A stretch of DNA of 64,000 nt, taken from [Muricauda] lutisoli (nom. illeg.) (GTDB lineage Bacteria; Bacteroidota; Bacteroidia; Flavobacteriales; Flavobacteriaceae). The stretch lies in contig NZ_JAFLND010000001.1 in NCBI RefSeq assembly GCF_017313105.1, positions 992,001 through 1,056,000 on the forward strand. Direction: 5' to 3'. Below, piece by piece: positions 33,680 to 43,035 of the stretch. Position 1 is the stretch's first letter. Each line of letters starts with the position of its first letter. Made by a program: the position numbers and the translations under genes. The notes under the pieces are model-generated. The model ran no database searches, had not been told where the DNA came from, and saw only the letters and a program-made list of their open reading frames with translations.

Positions 33680-35146
33680 TTAAACATCTTGCATGCCCCA
33701 ACCTTCGCGGTAGGTTCGGGTCACAAACTGGTTGGCATCCTCAAAATTGGTGATTTCCATGTTATCTCCATCCCATAGCAGTTTTTTACGACCATAAAAT
33801 TCCATGTTGCCTTTATCATTCTCCCTGCGCAACATGTAGCTGCGTATGGCCAGGTTGCCCATCAATACTGTTTCTGTCATCGGGCCCGCATAGTCGAACG
33901 AGGAGGTCAATCCTTGGTGTTCTTTGCTACCAAATCCAGCCTTACAGGCATCCACCCATTTTCGTTGGTGGCCATATTCCGGTTCTGGCATTTCTTCTAC
34001 CTCTGGACCAAACTCGGTAACCCCATTGCTCATGTATAATTTAGGGGTCAAAGGGGAGCTGTCGTTTATATTCGTGGAGATTACTCCGTGCTCTCCGTGA
34101 ATCAAAACTCCATTGTAGCTACCAGGGCCTCCTATGTCGCTATCAGCTGGAATAATCTCTGGGTGGGAGGGACGTATACCACCATCGCTCCAGGTCATGG
34201 TCAATGGGGCGGCCGTTTTGTCCGTGGCCTCATAATTCAACGTAATGAACGAGGATGGAGGGCACCCTTCCGGATGGTAGTCGGGATTCCACATTTGCGA
34301 GAATACAGTTCCTACGCTACATTCGGCCGCAGTGGGATATCCCAATTTCAAAGTTCGGTATGGAATATCGATCAAATGACAGCCCACGTCACCCAAGGCT
34401 CCTGTTCCGTAATCCCACCAACCTCTCCAATTAAATGGATGTAGATTTGGTGTATAAGGTCGCTCGGGGGCGGGGCCTAACCATAGATCCCAAAACAAAT
34501 CATCGGGTTTGCTTGCAGGGTCTGGTTGTGGCATTGCATTTCCTTGTGGCCACACAGGGCGATTGGTCCATATTTCCACTTTGGTGATTCTTCCCAAGGC
34601 TCCAGAATCCACCCATTTTTGAACCAAGCCCAATAACGGATTGGATGCCCCTTGGTTTCCCATTTGGGTCACCACCTGTTTGTCTCGGGCCATTTGCGTC
34701 AGCATACGTGCCTCACTGATATTGTGGGTCATGGGCTTTTGTACATACACATGTTTACCTCGTTCCATGGCATAGGCCGCCGCAGGGCCGTGTACATGAT
34801 CGGGGGTACTTATGGTAACCGCATCGATATCCTTCACAGTATCCAGCATTTCGCGGTAATCATTGAATAGTTTTGCTTTGGGAAAACGTTCTACCGATTG
34901 CTTTGCTGACCCAGAAAAGTGAACATCGCAAAGGGCAACAACATTTTCCCGACCATTGACGGATGCGTTGGCAATATCGGATGCACCTTTACCTCCAGCG
35001 CCTATGGCGGCAATGTTCAAGCGGTCGCTAGGGGCCAAAAATCCAGGGCCTCCCAAAACGTGGCGGGGAACAATAAAAATACTGGAAGCGAGTGCGGTGT
35101 TTTTTACAAAATTTCTTCTACTGGAAGAAGTCAGTGGCTTTTTCAT
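33680..35146 (-). CDS. Gfo/Idh/MocA family oxidoreductase, Tat-exported
   Basis: The 488-residue protein begins with SSRRNFVKNTALASSIFIV, a twin-arginine signal. The Rossmann motif IAAIGAGGKGASDIA is near residue 45, and VYVQKPMTHNISEARML replaces the usual EKP with QKP near residue 133. The dehydrogenase C-domain has GDVGCHLIDIPYRTL, where the catalytic His of this family is expected. These exported enzymes act on sugars or glycosides (for example glycosidases with tightly bound NAD), but the substrate is unknown. The gene is single, between the permease and hydrolase genes. Confidence 0.85.
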   Translation of the reverse strand: MKKPLTSSSRRNFVKNTALASSIFIVPRHVLGGPGFLAPSDRLNIAAIGAGGKGASDIANASVNGRENVVALCDVHFSGSAKQSVERFPKAKLFNDYREMLDTVKDIDAVTISTPDHVHGPAAAYAMERGKHVYVQKPMTHNISEARMLTQMARDKQVVTQMGNQGASNPLLGLVQKWVDSGALGRITKVEIWTNRPVWPQGNAMPQPDPASKPDDLFWDLWLGPAPERPYTPNLHPFNWRGWWDYGTGALGDVGCHLIDIPYRTLKLGYPTAAECSVGTVFSQMWNPDYHPEGCPPSSFITLNYEATDKTAAPLTMTWSDGGIRPSHPEIIPADSDIGGPGSYNGVLIHGEHGVISTNINDSSPLTPKLYMSNGVTEFGPEVEEMPEPEYGHQRKWVDACKAGFGSKEHQGLTSSFDYAGPMTETVLMGNLAIRSYMLRRENDKGNMEFYGRKKLLWDGDNMEITNFEDANQFVTRTYREGWGMQDV

Positions 35147-35282
35147 TTCTTGTTTAGGTTGGTTTAATTCTTATTGCTAAACAAGATAGGAAAAATGAAC
35201 TGTGCCTTGATCGGAATTTATAATATGTTTTAAAATCAGCCTAAATCCGGGGAGTTTCAATGATCGATATTCATTACAAACT

Positions 35283-36812
35283 TTATTGTTTTAATTGCTC
35301 TAATCGGTTGATGGCATTCTGATTTTTGGGGTTTAATTCCAAAGACTTCTTAAAACTCTCAATAGCATTTTCCTTTTTTCCCATAAATAAATATCCCTCC
35401 CCCAAACTATCGTATAAATTTGAAGAACCAGGATAAAGTTTTATCGCCAATGAAAACACCTTAATTCCTTGTGATGATATATCTGGGTTAAAAACAAGTT
35501 GAAGGCCTAAAGTATTTAAATTACCCTCAGGGATTTTAAACCTAGGATGCTTTTGGGCAATTGAATCGTAGAGTGATTGCAGGTTTTCATAGTTTTCCTT
35601 TGATGCCAAATCGTTAAAATCCTGAAACGTGACCCCATCTTTTTCCGGCTGTTTGGATTCTTTGGATATCAAACCATCGTCAACCATTTTGCCCGACATT
35701 GTGTTATTTAAAAATTTTAATGCGTTTTTGTCCCTATTCAAGCTAGCTTCCAAAAAATTTAAAGTATAACGACTAACCCATTTATAGGATGTCATGATCT
35801 CTGAATCGCTTTTATCCTGTCTTTTGTCCCTATTTCCAAAAAGTATACCTAAAGTGCTGAAATGGCCATGGGTTAAATTGTTAAACTTTAATTTATGGGC
35901 CTTACTCCTTGTGATGCTATCAAATAATTGAAAAACAGTATTGAGTTGGGGGTCAATATTGTCTTCTTTTAACACTGTTTCAGGAATTTTTTTTTGGGCC
36001 ATATGAAGGTAGGGAACATCGATACGTTTAGCATCGAAAAAAGGAGATTGCTGCAGTAATCCGTATTGATATCGTTCTGTGCCATCAAGACTTATAATCG
36101 CTTTGACGTAATCGTTCCGATTTTGCACAATAATATTTGCCAAACCACCGAAACTGAAACCCATAATTGCAATTTTATCATAATCGGAAATTGGTAATTT
36201 ACCCGCTTCCTTTATCAAAAACTCGACATCTCTAGCTTGGGTTTCCATTTCCATGGTGTTGTCACCACTGAACCATCGAGTCTTAGTGCCTCTGCTCGGA
36301 CTAGAGAGCACAATAAAACCATGATTCGCCAAATACTCGCATAACGCAAAATTCTCAATTGAAGATGCTTGAAAGCTTGGCGCATAAATAATTACTGGGA
36401 ATTTACTTTTTCCAAATGCCAGATTGGCGTAGGCTGTTGTTGTCTCTTCAAGATGTTTGCGGTTGGCAGGTGTATTGGGATAATAAAACCAATTTAATAT
36501 TTGTTCATTAGGCAAATACTCCCATTCCTCTTCTTCTTTGAGGATTTCAAAATAATGTATGACCTGTAATGGTTTGGAATCAGCAACATTTTGCTTTGAA
36601 GGATACCACATGCTTATGTGAATTGGCCTAGGCATTTTTTTGTTTGAGTAATCAAAAATCCTACTGTAAGTTCTTGTGGAGTCAAAAGCAGTGTAGTGTT
36701 TAAATCCTACATTATAATTTCCATTTTCAAGGTCAATTTTATTTAAAGAAGTTTGTGCAGCAATTGGCTTTACTAGAAAAAGAGTTAAAGCAAATAAAAG
36801 TATCTGTCGCAT
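35283..36812 (-). CDS. Secreted alpha/beta hydrolase with C-terminal tetratricopeptide repeats
   Basis: The 509-residue protein starts with a signal peptide (MRQILLFALTLFLVKPIAA). The hydrolase core (residues about 40-340) has VIIYAPSFQASSIENFALCE as the oxyanion strand and IAIMGFSFGGLANIIV, where GFSFGG is the nucleophile elbow. A C-terminal stretch from about residue 430 contains two TPR-like repeats (SNLYDSLGEGYLFMGKKENA, LELNPKNQNAINRL). An esterase or dienelactone-hydrolase-like activity on an envelope substrate is likely. Such fusions occur in Flavobacteriaceae. Confidence 0.8.
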   Translation of the reverse strand: MRQILLFALTLFLVKPIAAQTSLNKIDLENGNYNVGFKHYTAFDSTRTYSRIFDYSNKKMPRPIHISMWYPSKQNVADSKPLQVIHYFEILKEEEEWEYLPNEQILNWFYYPNTPANRKHLEETTTAYANLAFGKSKFPVIIYAPSFQASSIENFALCEYLANHGFIVLSSPSRGTKTRWFSGDNTMEMETQARDVEFLIKEAGKLPISDYDKIAIMGFSFGGLANIIVQNRNDYVKAIISLDGTERYQYGLLQQSPFFDAKRIDVPYLHMAQKKIPETVLKEDNIDPQLNTVFQLFDSITRSKAHKLKFNNLTHGHFSTLGILFGNRDKRQDKSDSEIMTSYKWVSRYTLNFLEASLNRDKNALKFLNNTMSGKMVDDGLISKESKQPEKDGVTFQDFNDLASKENYENLQSLYDSIAQKHPRFKIPEGNLNTLGLQLVFNPDISSQGIKVFSLAIKLYPGSSNLYDSLGEGYLFMGKKENAIESFKKSLELNPKNQNAINRLEQLKQ

Positions 36813-36986
36813 GATAAATGGATTAGTGTTGCTTTAAAGATGCGATTTTTCATCCATTATAACGTCATTTATGACGGTCTTGATTGGTCGGATAGTATTC
36901 CAATATGCCAAAAATCAATGAGTTGATATGGTTTCTTGATGGGGGAGATAGGTGAGGAACCTTCGTGTCCTTGAAGAATAATCGGG

Positions 36987-39158
36987 CTACTTTTTCGCCT
37001 CCACCAAGTCCAATTGATCTACGCTTACATTGGTCGTAAACATGCCATAATTGACCACGGCCTTGCCTTTTTCGAGGGTATCGATGGTGCCAACGGCCTT
37101 GCCGTCCATTAAACGAACACGGTCTCCAATTTTAAATACTGGGCGTGGTTTGTTCTTTTCGGCCTGGATCGCTTTTTTCTTTTTGATTTTCTTCTCTACA
37201 CGTACTTTCTTGATCTTTTGCTCCAGTTCTTGGGCCACCTGTTTCTTTTCCTGCTGTTTGGCCTTGGCCTTTTTAGCCGTGGTTTTTTTACGCTTACTGT
37301 TTTCCGTTTCCACAATACGAAGCATTTCCGAGATCAATGGGCGTTTCTTTTTATCAATGAAATACTTTTCGGCAGCGGTATTCAATTTGTTGCCCAATTG
37401 AATCATACGCTGGTTGTGGTCGTACATTTCCTGATAGCTCTCCAACTTGGATTTGATCTTGGAATTGAGTTTCTCCAAACGTTCATTTTCCTCACGGGCC
37501 TTGGACTCCTCTTCTTTGAGTTTAGAGCCCGTCTCCACCATTTTACTACGTTCTTTTTGCAGTTTGGCAATAGTGGCATCAAAACGAACCTTTCCGCGCT
37601 CTATCTTCTTCTTGGCCTTGTTGATCAAAGAGTAGGGGATACCGTTCTTTTGGGCCACCTCAAACGTAAAGGAGCTTCCCGCCTCACCCAAAACCAATTG
37701 GAAGGTGGGTTCCAAAGTTTTGGAGTTGAACAACATGTTGGCATTGGTGGCGTGCGGTAGTTCGTTGGCCAAAGCCTTTAAATTGGCATAGTGCGTTGTG
37801 ATGACCCCATAAGCTTCGCGCTCATAGAACACTTCCAAAAAAGCTTCAGCTAATGCACCGCCCAATTCGGGGTCACTTCCTGTTCCAAATTCATCGATCA
37901 AGAACAGGGTTTTGTCGTTGCACTTCCGAAGGAAGTAGTTCATGTTCTTGAGTCGATAACTGTATGTACTTAAATGATTTTCAATGGATTGATTGTCACC
38001 GATATCCGTTAAAATCTTATCGAAAAAGCAAACGGAACTGCGTTCGTGCACGGGGATCAGCATGCCACTCTGCAACATCACTTGAAGCAACCCGATGGTC
38101 TTCAACGTGATACTTTTTCCTCCGGCATTCGGCCCCGAAATCACAATGATTCGATTCTCCTTGTGCAGTTTTATGGTCTGTGGCCAGGTTTTTTCGTTCT
38201 TTCGTTTGTTGGACAAATAGAGTAGGGGATGAAAGGCATCGCGCAGAAACAATTCCCGTTCCTCATTGATTTCGGGCAACAAGCCGTTCATCTCGTTGGC
38301 ATATTTTGCTTTGGCTGCGGTAATATCCGTATCGGACAAATACTTTTGATACTGCTGAAGTACCTCGAGATATGGTCTAATTTCGTCCGTTAGCTTGTTT
38401 AAAATGCGTTGAATCTCCTCTTTTTCCTCAAATTCGAGATTATTCAGCTCTCGTGTATAGGTCAATGTGGCCTCTGGAACAATATACACGATGCTTCCCG
38501 TTTTAGAGGTTCCCATCACGGTACCTTTCACTTTTTTGCGGTGCATCGCTTTTACGGCCAATACTCTGCGGTTTTCCATTACGGACTCCCGGATTTCATC
38601 CAAAAAATCGGAAGATTGATAACGGCCCAGTGCAGCGCTAAAACTCTGATTGATCTTACTGCGCACATGATTGATCTGGCTTCGAATGTACCGTAGCTCA
38701 TCCGAGGCGGAATCCTTGATTTCTCCGAATTTGTCGATGACATCATCAATGGCAGCTGGGATTTCGGGATGTAGTTCCAAGGCATTCACCTTATCAAAAA
38801 GCAGCGGATAGTACTCCTTGAACTTCTTAAAGAATTTCTGGTGAATGGCCACGGTTTTGCAGATACCTCCAATTTTTCGAAAACCGGCTACTTCCAAAGT
38901 GCTGTTGTCGATCTTGAGCAGCCCCAATTCATTGTTGATATGGTCGAAACCATGATTGGGAATACGATTGTCGTTGGAAAAAGAAGCCAAATACTCCGAG
39001 GTTTGCCCCAGTACATCCATCAGTTTCTCCTTATCTCGGAAAGGTTGTATGGACAAGGCATCTTCTTTACCCAGTTCTGTATTGCATCGCGAGGCGATTT
39101 GACTCAATACCGTCGGAAACTCTAGATCTTGAAGTGTTTTGGGGTGAATGTTTCGCAT
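36987..39158 (-). CDS. mutS2: MutS2-type DNA-binding ATPase without Smr domain
   Basis: The 723-residue protein has the MutS core and ATPase: Walker A SGPNAGGKSITLKT near residue 338, Walker B TLFLIDEFGTGSDPELGGA near residue 415, and the signature and D-loop sections. A long basic coiled coil follows (about residues 525-670), and a KOW/SH3-like end (FKIGDRVRLMDGKAVGTIDT). The C-terminal Smr nuclease domain of Bacillus-type MutS2 is absent, as in many Bacteroidota homologs. It may act on branched DNA or stalled ribosomes; the role is inferred from relatives. A consensus -7 box precedes the start. Confidence 0.9.
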   Translation of the reverse strand: MRNIHPKTLQDLEFPTVLSQIASRCNTELGKEDALSIQPFRDKEKLMDVLGQTSEYLASFSNDNRIPNHGFDHINNELGLLKIDNSTLEVAGFRKIGGICKTVAIHQKFFKKFKEYYPLLFDKVNALELHPEIPAAIDDVIDKFGEIKDSASDELRYIRSQINHVRSKINQSFSAALGRYQSSDFLDEIRESVMENRRVLAVKAMHRKKVKGTVMGTSKTGSIVYIVPEATLTYTRELNNLEFEEKEEIQRILNKLTDEIRPYLEVLQQYQKYLSDTDITAAKAKYANEMNGLLPEINEERELFLRDAFHPLLYLSNKRKNEKTWPQTIKLHKENRIIVISGPNAGGKSITLKTIGLLQVMLQSGMLIPVHERSSVCFFDKILTDIGDNQSIENHLSTYSYRLKNMNYFLRKCNDKTLFLIDEFGTGSDPELGGALAEAFLEVFYEREAYGVITTHYANLKALANELPHATNANMLFNSKTLEPTFQLVLGEAGSSFTFEVAQKNGIPYSLINKAKKKIERGKVRFDATIAKLQKERSKMVETGSKLKEEESKAREENERLEKLNSKIKSKLESYQEMYDHNQRMIQLGNKLNTAAEKYFIDKKKRPLISEMLRIVETENSKRKKTTAKKAKAKQQEKKQVAQELEQKIKKVRVEKKIKKKKAIQAEKNKPRPVFKIGDRVRLMDGKAVGTIDTLEKGKAVVNYGMFTTNVSVDQLDLVEAKK

Positions 39159-39176
39159 CTTTTTCTACTAGCAGCG

Positions 39177-39184
39177 CAAAGATA
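39177..39184 (-). promoter_or_regulatory. Bacteroidota -7 promoter box (TATCTTTG) of mutS2
   Basis: TATCTTTG on the minus strand is 19 bp before the ATG at 39158 and fits TAnnTTTG exactly. Confidence 0.55.
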
Positions 39185-39239
39185 GGATTTTGATGTGTTT
39201 TTGAGGTCTTCCCGTTTAGCAAAAACAATTCGCTTTGTG

Positions 39240-39247
39240 TACTTTTG
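39240..39247 (+). promoter_or_regulatory. Bacteroidota -7 promoter box (TACTTTTG) for the small membrane protein and ung
   Basis: TACTTTTG fits TAnnTTTG on the plus strand, 37 bp before the small ORF at 39284. It is divergent to the mutS2 promoter. Confidence 0.5.
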
Positions 39248-39283
39248 ATTTGCCCCTGTGTTATTCAGTAAAATCCAATTAAA

Positions 39284-39388
39284 ATGAGGAGCGACAATAC
39301 GGTGATCTATATTATTGCAGGCGTTGTCCTGCTCCATTTTGTCGTAGGCATTGGGTATTTGATTTATAAACTGACCAAAAAGAAGTAA
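39284..39388 (+). CDS. Small single-helix membrane protein
   Basis: This is a 34-residue ORF of the form MRSDNTVIYIIAGVVLLHFV, followed by a helix exit and LIYKLTKKK. One hydrophobic helix with a short acidic-polar N-terminus and a basic C-terminus suggests an N-out, C-in membrane protein. It sits 9 bp before the uracil-DNA glycosylase gene in the same direction, behind a promoter-like box, and is probably co-transcribed. Function is unknown; it is too short for many gene callers. Confidence 0.6.
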   Translation: MRSDNTVIYIIAGVVLLHFVVGIGYLIYKLTKKK

Positions 39389-39397
39389 AATCATCGC

Positions 39398-40063
39398 ATG
39401 GACGTAAACATTGAGCCGAGTTGGAAGGGACAATTAAACAACGAGTTTGAACAGCCTTATTTCCAAGAATTGACCACTTTTGTGAAGCAGGAATACCAAC
39501 AAAGTACCTGTTACCCAAAGGGTAAGGATATTTTTGCGGCCTTTGACCATTGTCCGTTTCAAGAAACCAAAGTGGTGATTATTGGTCAAGACCCTTATCA
39601 TGGGCCCGATCAGGCAAACGGATTGTGTTTTTCCGTGAAAGATGGTATCCCGCATCCACCGTCCTTGGTGAACATTTTCAAAGAAATCAAAACTGATATG
39701 GAAAAGCCCTATCCAAAGAGTGGTAATCTGGAACATTGGGCGGACCAAGGCGTGTTGTTGCTGAACGCTACACTGACGGTTCGTGCACATCAGGCAGGGA
39801 GTCACCAAAAAAAGGGCTGGGAGCAGTTTACCGATGCCGTGATCAAAACGGTTTCCGCGGAACTGGAAGGTGTTGTTTTTTTGCTTTGGGGCGGATTTGC
39901 GAAGAAAAAATCATCTTTGATCGACAAAACCAAGCACCATATCCTAACATCGGGACATCCTTCCCCTTTGAGCGCCAATCGTGGATTATGGTTCGGTAAC
40001 CAGCATTTTAGCAAAACAAACAGCTTATTGGTCAAAATGGGTAAAGAGCCCATTGATTGGTAG
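39398..40063 (+). CDS. ung: Uracil-DNA glycosylase
   Basis: The 221-residue protein is a standard family-1 UDG: the water-activating motif VVIIGQDPYHGPDQANGLCF near residue 65, the PPSLVNIFKE segment, LLLNATLTVRAHQAGSH and the minor-groove loop HPSPLSANRG near residue 190. It removes uracil from DNA to start base-excision repair in the cytoplasm. The gene is followed within 5 bp by a 76-bp inverted-repeat element. Confidence 0.95.
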   Translation: MDVNIEPSWKGQLNNEFEQPYFQELTTFVKQEYQQSTCYPKGKDIFAAFDHCPFQETKVVIIGQDPYHGPDQANGLCFSVKDGIPHPPSLVNIFKEIKTDMEKPYPKSGNLEHWADQGVLLLNATLTVRAHQAGSHQKKGWEQFTDAVIKTVSAELEGVVFLLWGGFAKKKSSLIDKTKHHILTSGHPSPLSANRGLWFGNQHFSKTNSLLVKMGKEPIDW

Positions 40064-40067
40064 TATG

Positions 40068-40143
40068 TGTCACTTCGAGCGCAGTCGAGAAGTTATTTAA
40101 TCATTATTTGATTTGTGCGGTCTCGACTGCGCTCGACCTGACA
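40068..40143. repeat. 76-bp palindromic REP-like element, copy 1
   Basis: The element starts TGTCACTTCGAGCGCAGTCG and ends in TCTCGACTGCGCTCGACC plus TGACA. GAGCGCAGTCGAGA pairs exactly with TCTCGACTGCGCTC. A second copy of the same length is at 54368-54443. It lies after ung, between convergent genes, and could act as a transcript end. Confidence 0.85.
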
Positions 40144-40148
40144 GCTAT

Positions 40149-40997
40149 CTATTTCCAAAGGAATTCCGATGCCTTTCTGACTTCATCGATCAATTTAAGA
40201 TCGTGTAATCTGGTCTGTACCTCGTTTACCGTTGCTTCCGAGAGCTGTTCCTGCCCCCAAGTGGTTTTAGACAACCATTCCTGTATGTCCTCCAGTTGTT
40301 GTTCGTATCGGTTGGATAAGGTTCTGTCGATGCTTGGAATTTGCTTGAATTCGGAAGTATAGGTGTTAATGACTTCCAAAACGTGCTTTAGTAAACCTTC
40401 ATTTTCTTCAATAAACTTATCCGAAGCGGCAATCACAAAACAGGGCCAAGGGGTAGGGCAGTCGCCCACACGTTTAAAGGTGCCATTGTCCACTAAGGGC
40501 TTTGTGGTAAAATGTTCCCACATAAAATAGGCATTGGACCCACTTGTGAGGTTGTCCACGGCACCATGGAGATTGTTGATGATCTCGAACTGGAGTTTTT
40601 CCGTATCCCACCCTTGGTTTTGAGCATTGATATAGGCCATTAAATGACTTCCGCTGCCCATCCGGCTGATGGCTACTTTATCGTCTTTTAAATCTGCAAT
40701 TGAGTTTCGCTCACTGTTTGCATCTACATGAATACCCCAAAGTAAAGGAGAGGAAACGTATTCCTGAACAATTTTACTGGGATTTCCATGCGAGATACTT
40801 TTAATGATTCCTTCGGTAAGGATAATGCCAAGGTCGGCTTCACCATCTTGAAGCATCTTGGTCATTTTTCCCGTTCCTTCGGGAACATCGGTCCATTCCA
40901 ATTGAATGCCTCGGTCTTCAAAAGCATTGTCTTCCATCGCCAAGTGCCAAGGAAGGTTAAAATGTTCGGGGACTCCGATTATTTTTATGGTTTTCAT
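40149..40997 (-). CDS. Periplasmic-binding-like protein lacking a signal peptide
   Basis: The start at 40997 (MKTIKIIGVPEHFNLPWHLA) gives 282 residues; an ATG 21 bp upstream adds residues without a signal. The fold reads as a type 2 periplasmic-binding protein of the NMT1/SsuA-like group: VPEGTGKMTKMLQDGEADLG, then LKDDKVAISRMGSGSHLMAY, typical ligand-binding loops. There is no signal peptide and no ABC permease gene next to it. It could be a cytosolic sensor or enzyme, or its export signal may have been lost. The ligand is not known. Confidence 0.65.
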   Translation of the reverse strand: MKTIKIIGVPEHFNLPWHLAMEDNAFEDRGIQLEWTDVPEGTGKMTKMLQDGEADLGIILTEGIIKSISHGNPSKIVQEYVSSPLLWGIHVDANSERNSIADLKDDKVAISRMGSGSHLMAYINAQNQGWDTEKLQFEIINNLHGAVDNLTSGSNAYFMWEHFTTKPLVDNGTFKRVGDCPTPWPCFVIAASDKFIEENEGLLKHVLEVINTYTSEFKQIPSIDRTLSNRYEQQLEDIQEWLSKTTWGQEQLSEATVNEVQTRLHDLKLIDEVRKASEFLWK

Positions 40998-41068
40998 TTG
41001 TTTGGCTTGTTTGTACAATTAAAATTATGATGCCATGCGGTATTTTTCAAAAAATGTCCTTCGAAAAA

Positions 41069-41956
41069 TTATACCAACTGACTTTTGGCTATGCAGCTTA
41101 AGGTGTATTGGATAAGTTCATCAATGGTTTGATGACCTTGCTTGGAGAACTCGCTTGTGGCCCTGTTGGCCAATATGGCGTTTAAGGAAACAGCTCGATG
41201 TCCATGCAGTTTTGCGATACCGTACATGGCGGCGGTTTCCATTTCCAAGTTGGTTATACGTGTTCCCCCAAAGGAAAAGGCCGCTAGTTTGTCGTTAAAG
41301 TCTTTAATGGCGGGAGATATACGGAGCGCTCTTCCTTGCGGTCCGTAAAACCCTGAATTTGTACCTGTTAAGCCTAATCGTATACGATTTGAAGAAAAAA
41401 CATTACCCAAATCCGAATCAAAATCCACCACGTAAGGATGGATGTTATGCTTGCCCCAGCCCAAGTAATCGGTAACGGCGAGTTCCAGCTCTTGATTTTT
41501 GATGTGTCCACAGTCATAAAAATGCAAAAGGTTGTCGAAACCGATACCGGCCGTACTCATTAAAAAGGAATCAATGGGTATGTCGGGTTGTAGGGAGCCA
41601 GATGTACCGACCCGTATATAATTGAGTTGTTTCTTATTGGTTTTTATCTGGCGTGTGTCAAAATCTATGTTGGCAAGAGCGTCGAGTTCGTTAAAAACAA
41701 TATCTATATTGTCCGTTCCTATTCCGGTGGAAATCACACTGATCCGTTTGCCCTTGTAAAATCCGGTATGAGTGACGAACTCACGTTTGTTTTTTTGTAC
41801 TTCAATGGAATCAAAGTATTTGGATACTTCTCTCACACGATTTTGGTCACCTACCGTAATAATCGTGGTCGCGATGTCTTCTGGAAGAAGGTTAAGATGG
41901 TAAATGCTCCCATCAGGATTCAGAATAAGCTCTGAACCGCCCAGTGATGAGCCCAT
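41069..41956 (-). CDS. Nucleoside phosphorylase (uridine phosphorylase-like)
   Basis: The 295-residue protein has the nucleoside phosphorylase family 1 features: TIITVGDQNRVREVSKYF, VISTGIGTDNIDIVFNEL as phosphate-binding stretch, and a late NLEMETAAMYGIAKLHGHRA, the MET nucleoside-binding motif typical of uridine/purine phosphorylases. It would cleave a nucleoside with phosphate in salvage. The gene ends 4 bp before the DUF1835 gene starts its own frame (41960), implying one transcript. Confidence 0.85.
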   Translation of the reverse strand: MGSSLGGSELILNPDGSIYHLNLLPEDIATTIITVGDQNRVREVSKYFDSIEVQKNKREFVTHTGFYKGKRISVISTGIGTDNIDIVFNELDALANIDFDTRQIKTNKKQLNYIRVGTSGSLQPDIPIDSFLMSTAGIGFDNLLHFYDCGHIKNQELELAVTDYLGWGKHNIHPYVVDFDSDLGNVFSSNRIRLGLTGTNSGFYGPQGRALRISPAIKDFNDKLAAFSFGGTRITNLEMETAAMYGIAKLHGHRAVSLNAILANRATSEFSKQGHQTIDELIQYTLSCIAKSQLV

Positions 41957-41959
41957 GTA

Positions 41960-42892
41960 TTATAATTTTAGGATTCGGTCTGTGTCGGTGTTGTATAAGA
42001 AGTTGTACTTTAAGGAACCTCCTAAATACATCTGATTATCACGTAGTTCCGAATAGTAATTCGCTTCTTGTTTTAGCACATCCAATCCTTTTTTGGTCAA
42101 TTTGACCGGATCGAAAGAACTGAATAGCGGTTTTAAGGAAGTTACCATGCGTTCATACTGTGTATCCCCAAAACCATAAAATCCTTGATCGGTCAATAAA
42201 TTATGCAGTAATTCTTTTTTGGACCTTGGTTTTTCCTGCTTGGCCACCTCTAAAATGTGGTTCTCCAAGTCGTTAAGTCCATTTTTAATGGTAGGGAATC
42301 GTTTTAGATGCGTTTTAAGCGCATCCGATAGGTACTCGAATTGAAAATCGTTGTTGTCGATTTGGTTTTCCAATCGGATGGGATTGTCGCTACAGTATAA
42401 TTGCCAAATATAATCGGCGTATTCTATATCGTCTTGTGAAAGCACTTTTCTATTTTCGTAAAGCTCCATCAACTTGTCGTCGTCGAGCTCGTTTAACCCA
42501 TAGAGTTTAGTGGAGCCTTCCACTTTGCCACTGCACACCAAAGAAATTTCCGCGTGTCTCCGGTGCTGTTTCAACCAGCTTATTACGGCCAGCATATTGA
42601 TTTGGCAAAAAAGGTCGTATTCGAACCAAAGAACAATTTGGTCCTGTTGTTTGTGGTTACAAAGCGATCGATATTCCTTGAGGGTTTTTTCGATGAACCA
42701 AGACTTGGAAACTTTGTAATTCTTGTTTAGGAACTCGAACCTTGTTTTCCAGAACGACTCGCTTCCTACTGTGGAGAGCGTTTTGCCTTCGCAAAGCATT
42801 TCCCTCCATGTGATCACATCCCCTTTAAATTCCAGAGTTTGTAATCTAGACGTGAAACTGTCCCCGTTGGTTATGTGCAACAGTGATTTCAT
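41960..42892 (-). CDS. DUF1835 domain-containing protein
   Basis: The 310-residue protein begins LLHITNGDSFTSRLQTLEFK, the DUF1835 opening. ITWREMLCEG and QIVLWFEYDLFCQINMLAVI follow within its conserved half, and a C-terminal helical region (DUF3658-like) completes it. It is a common, uncharacterised family. It precedes the nucleoside phosphorylase gene by 3 bp and probably shares its transcript. Confidence 0.85.
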   Translation of the reverse strand: MKSLLHITNGDSFTSRLQTLEFKGDVITWREMLCEGKTLSTVGSESFWKTRFEFLNKNYKVSKSWFIEKTLKEYRSLCNHKQQDQIVLWFEYDLFCQINMLAVISWLKQHRRHAEISLVCSGKVEGSTKLYGLNELDDDKLMELYENRKVLSQDDIEYADYIWQLYCSDNPIRLENQIDNNDFQFEYLSDALKTHLKRFPTIKNGLNDLENHILEVAKQEKPRSKKELLHNLLTDQGFYGFGDTQYERMVTSLKPLFSSFDPVKLTKKGLDVLKQEANYYSELRDNQMYLGGSLKYNFLYNTDTDRILKL

Positions 42893-43035
42893 TTTCAGCT
42901 ATGTTTTCGTTGGTTAGGAATAATAAAAATAAGGTTTAAAGCAGGAACACAAAAATTTTTTCACAAAACATTGGTATTCCGGCCAACTTTTTAACATGTG
43001 GAAAAAAGCAATTCCTTTTTTTGAAGAATCGGCAG

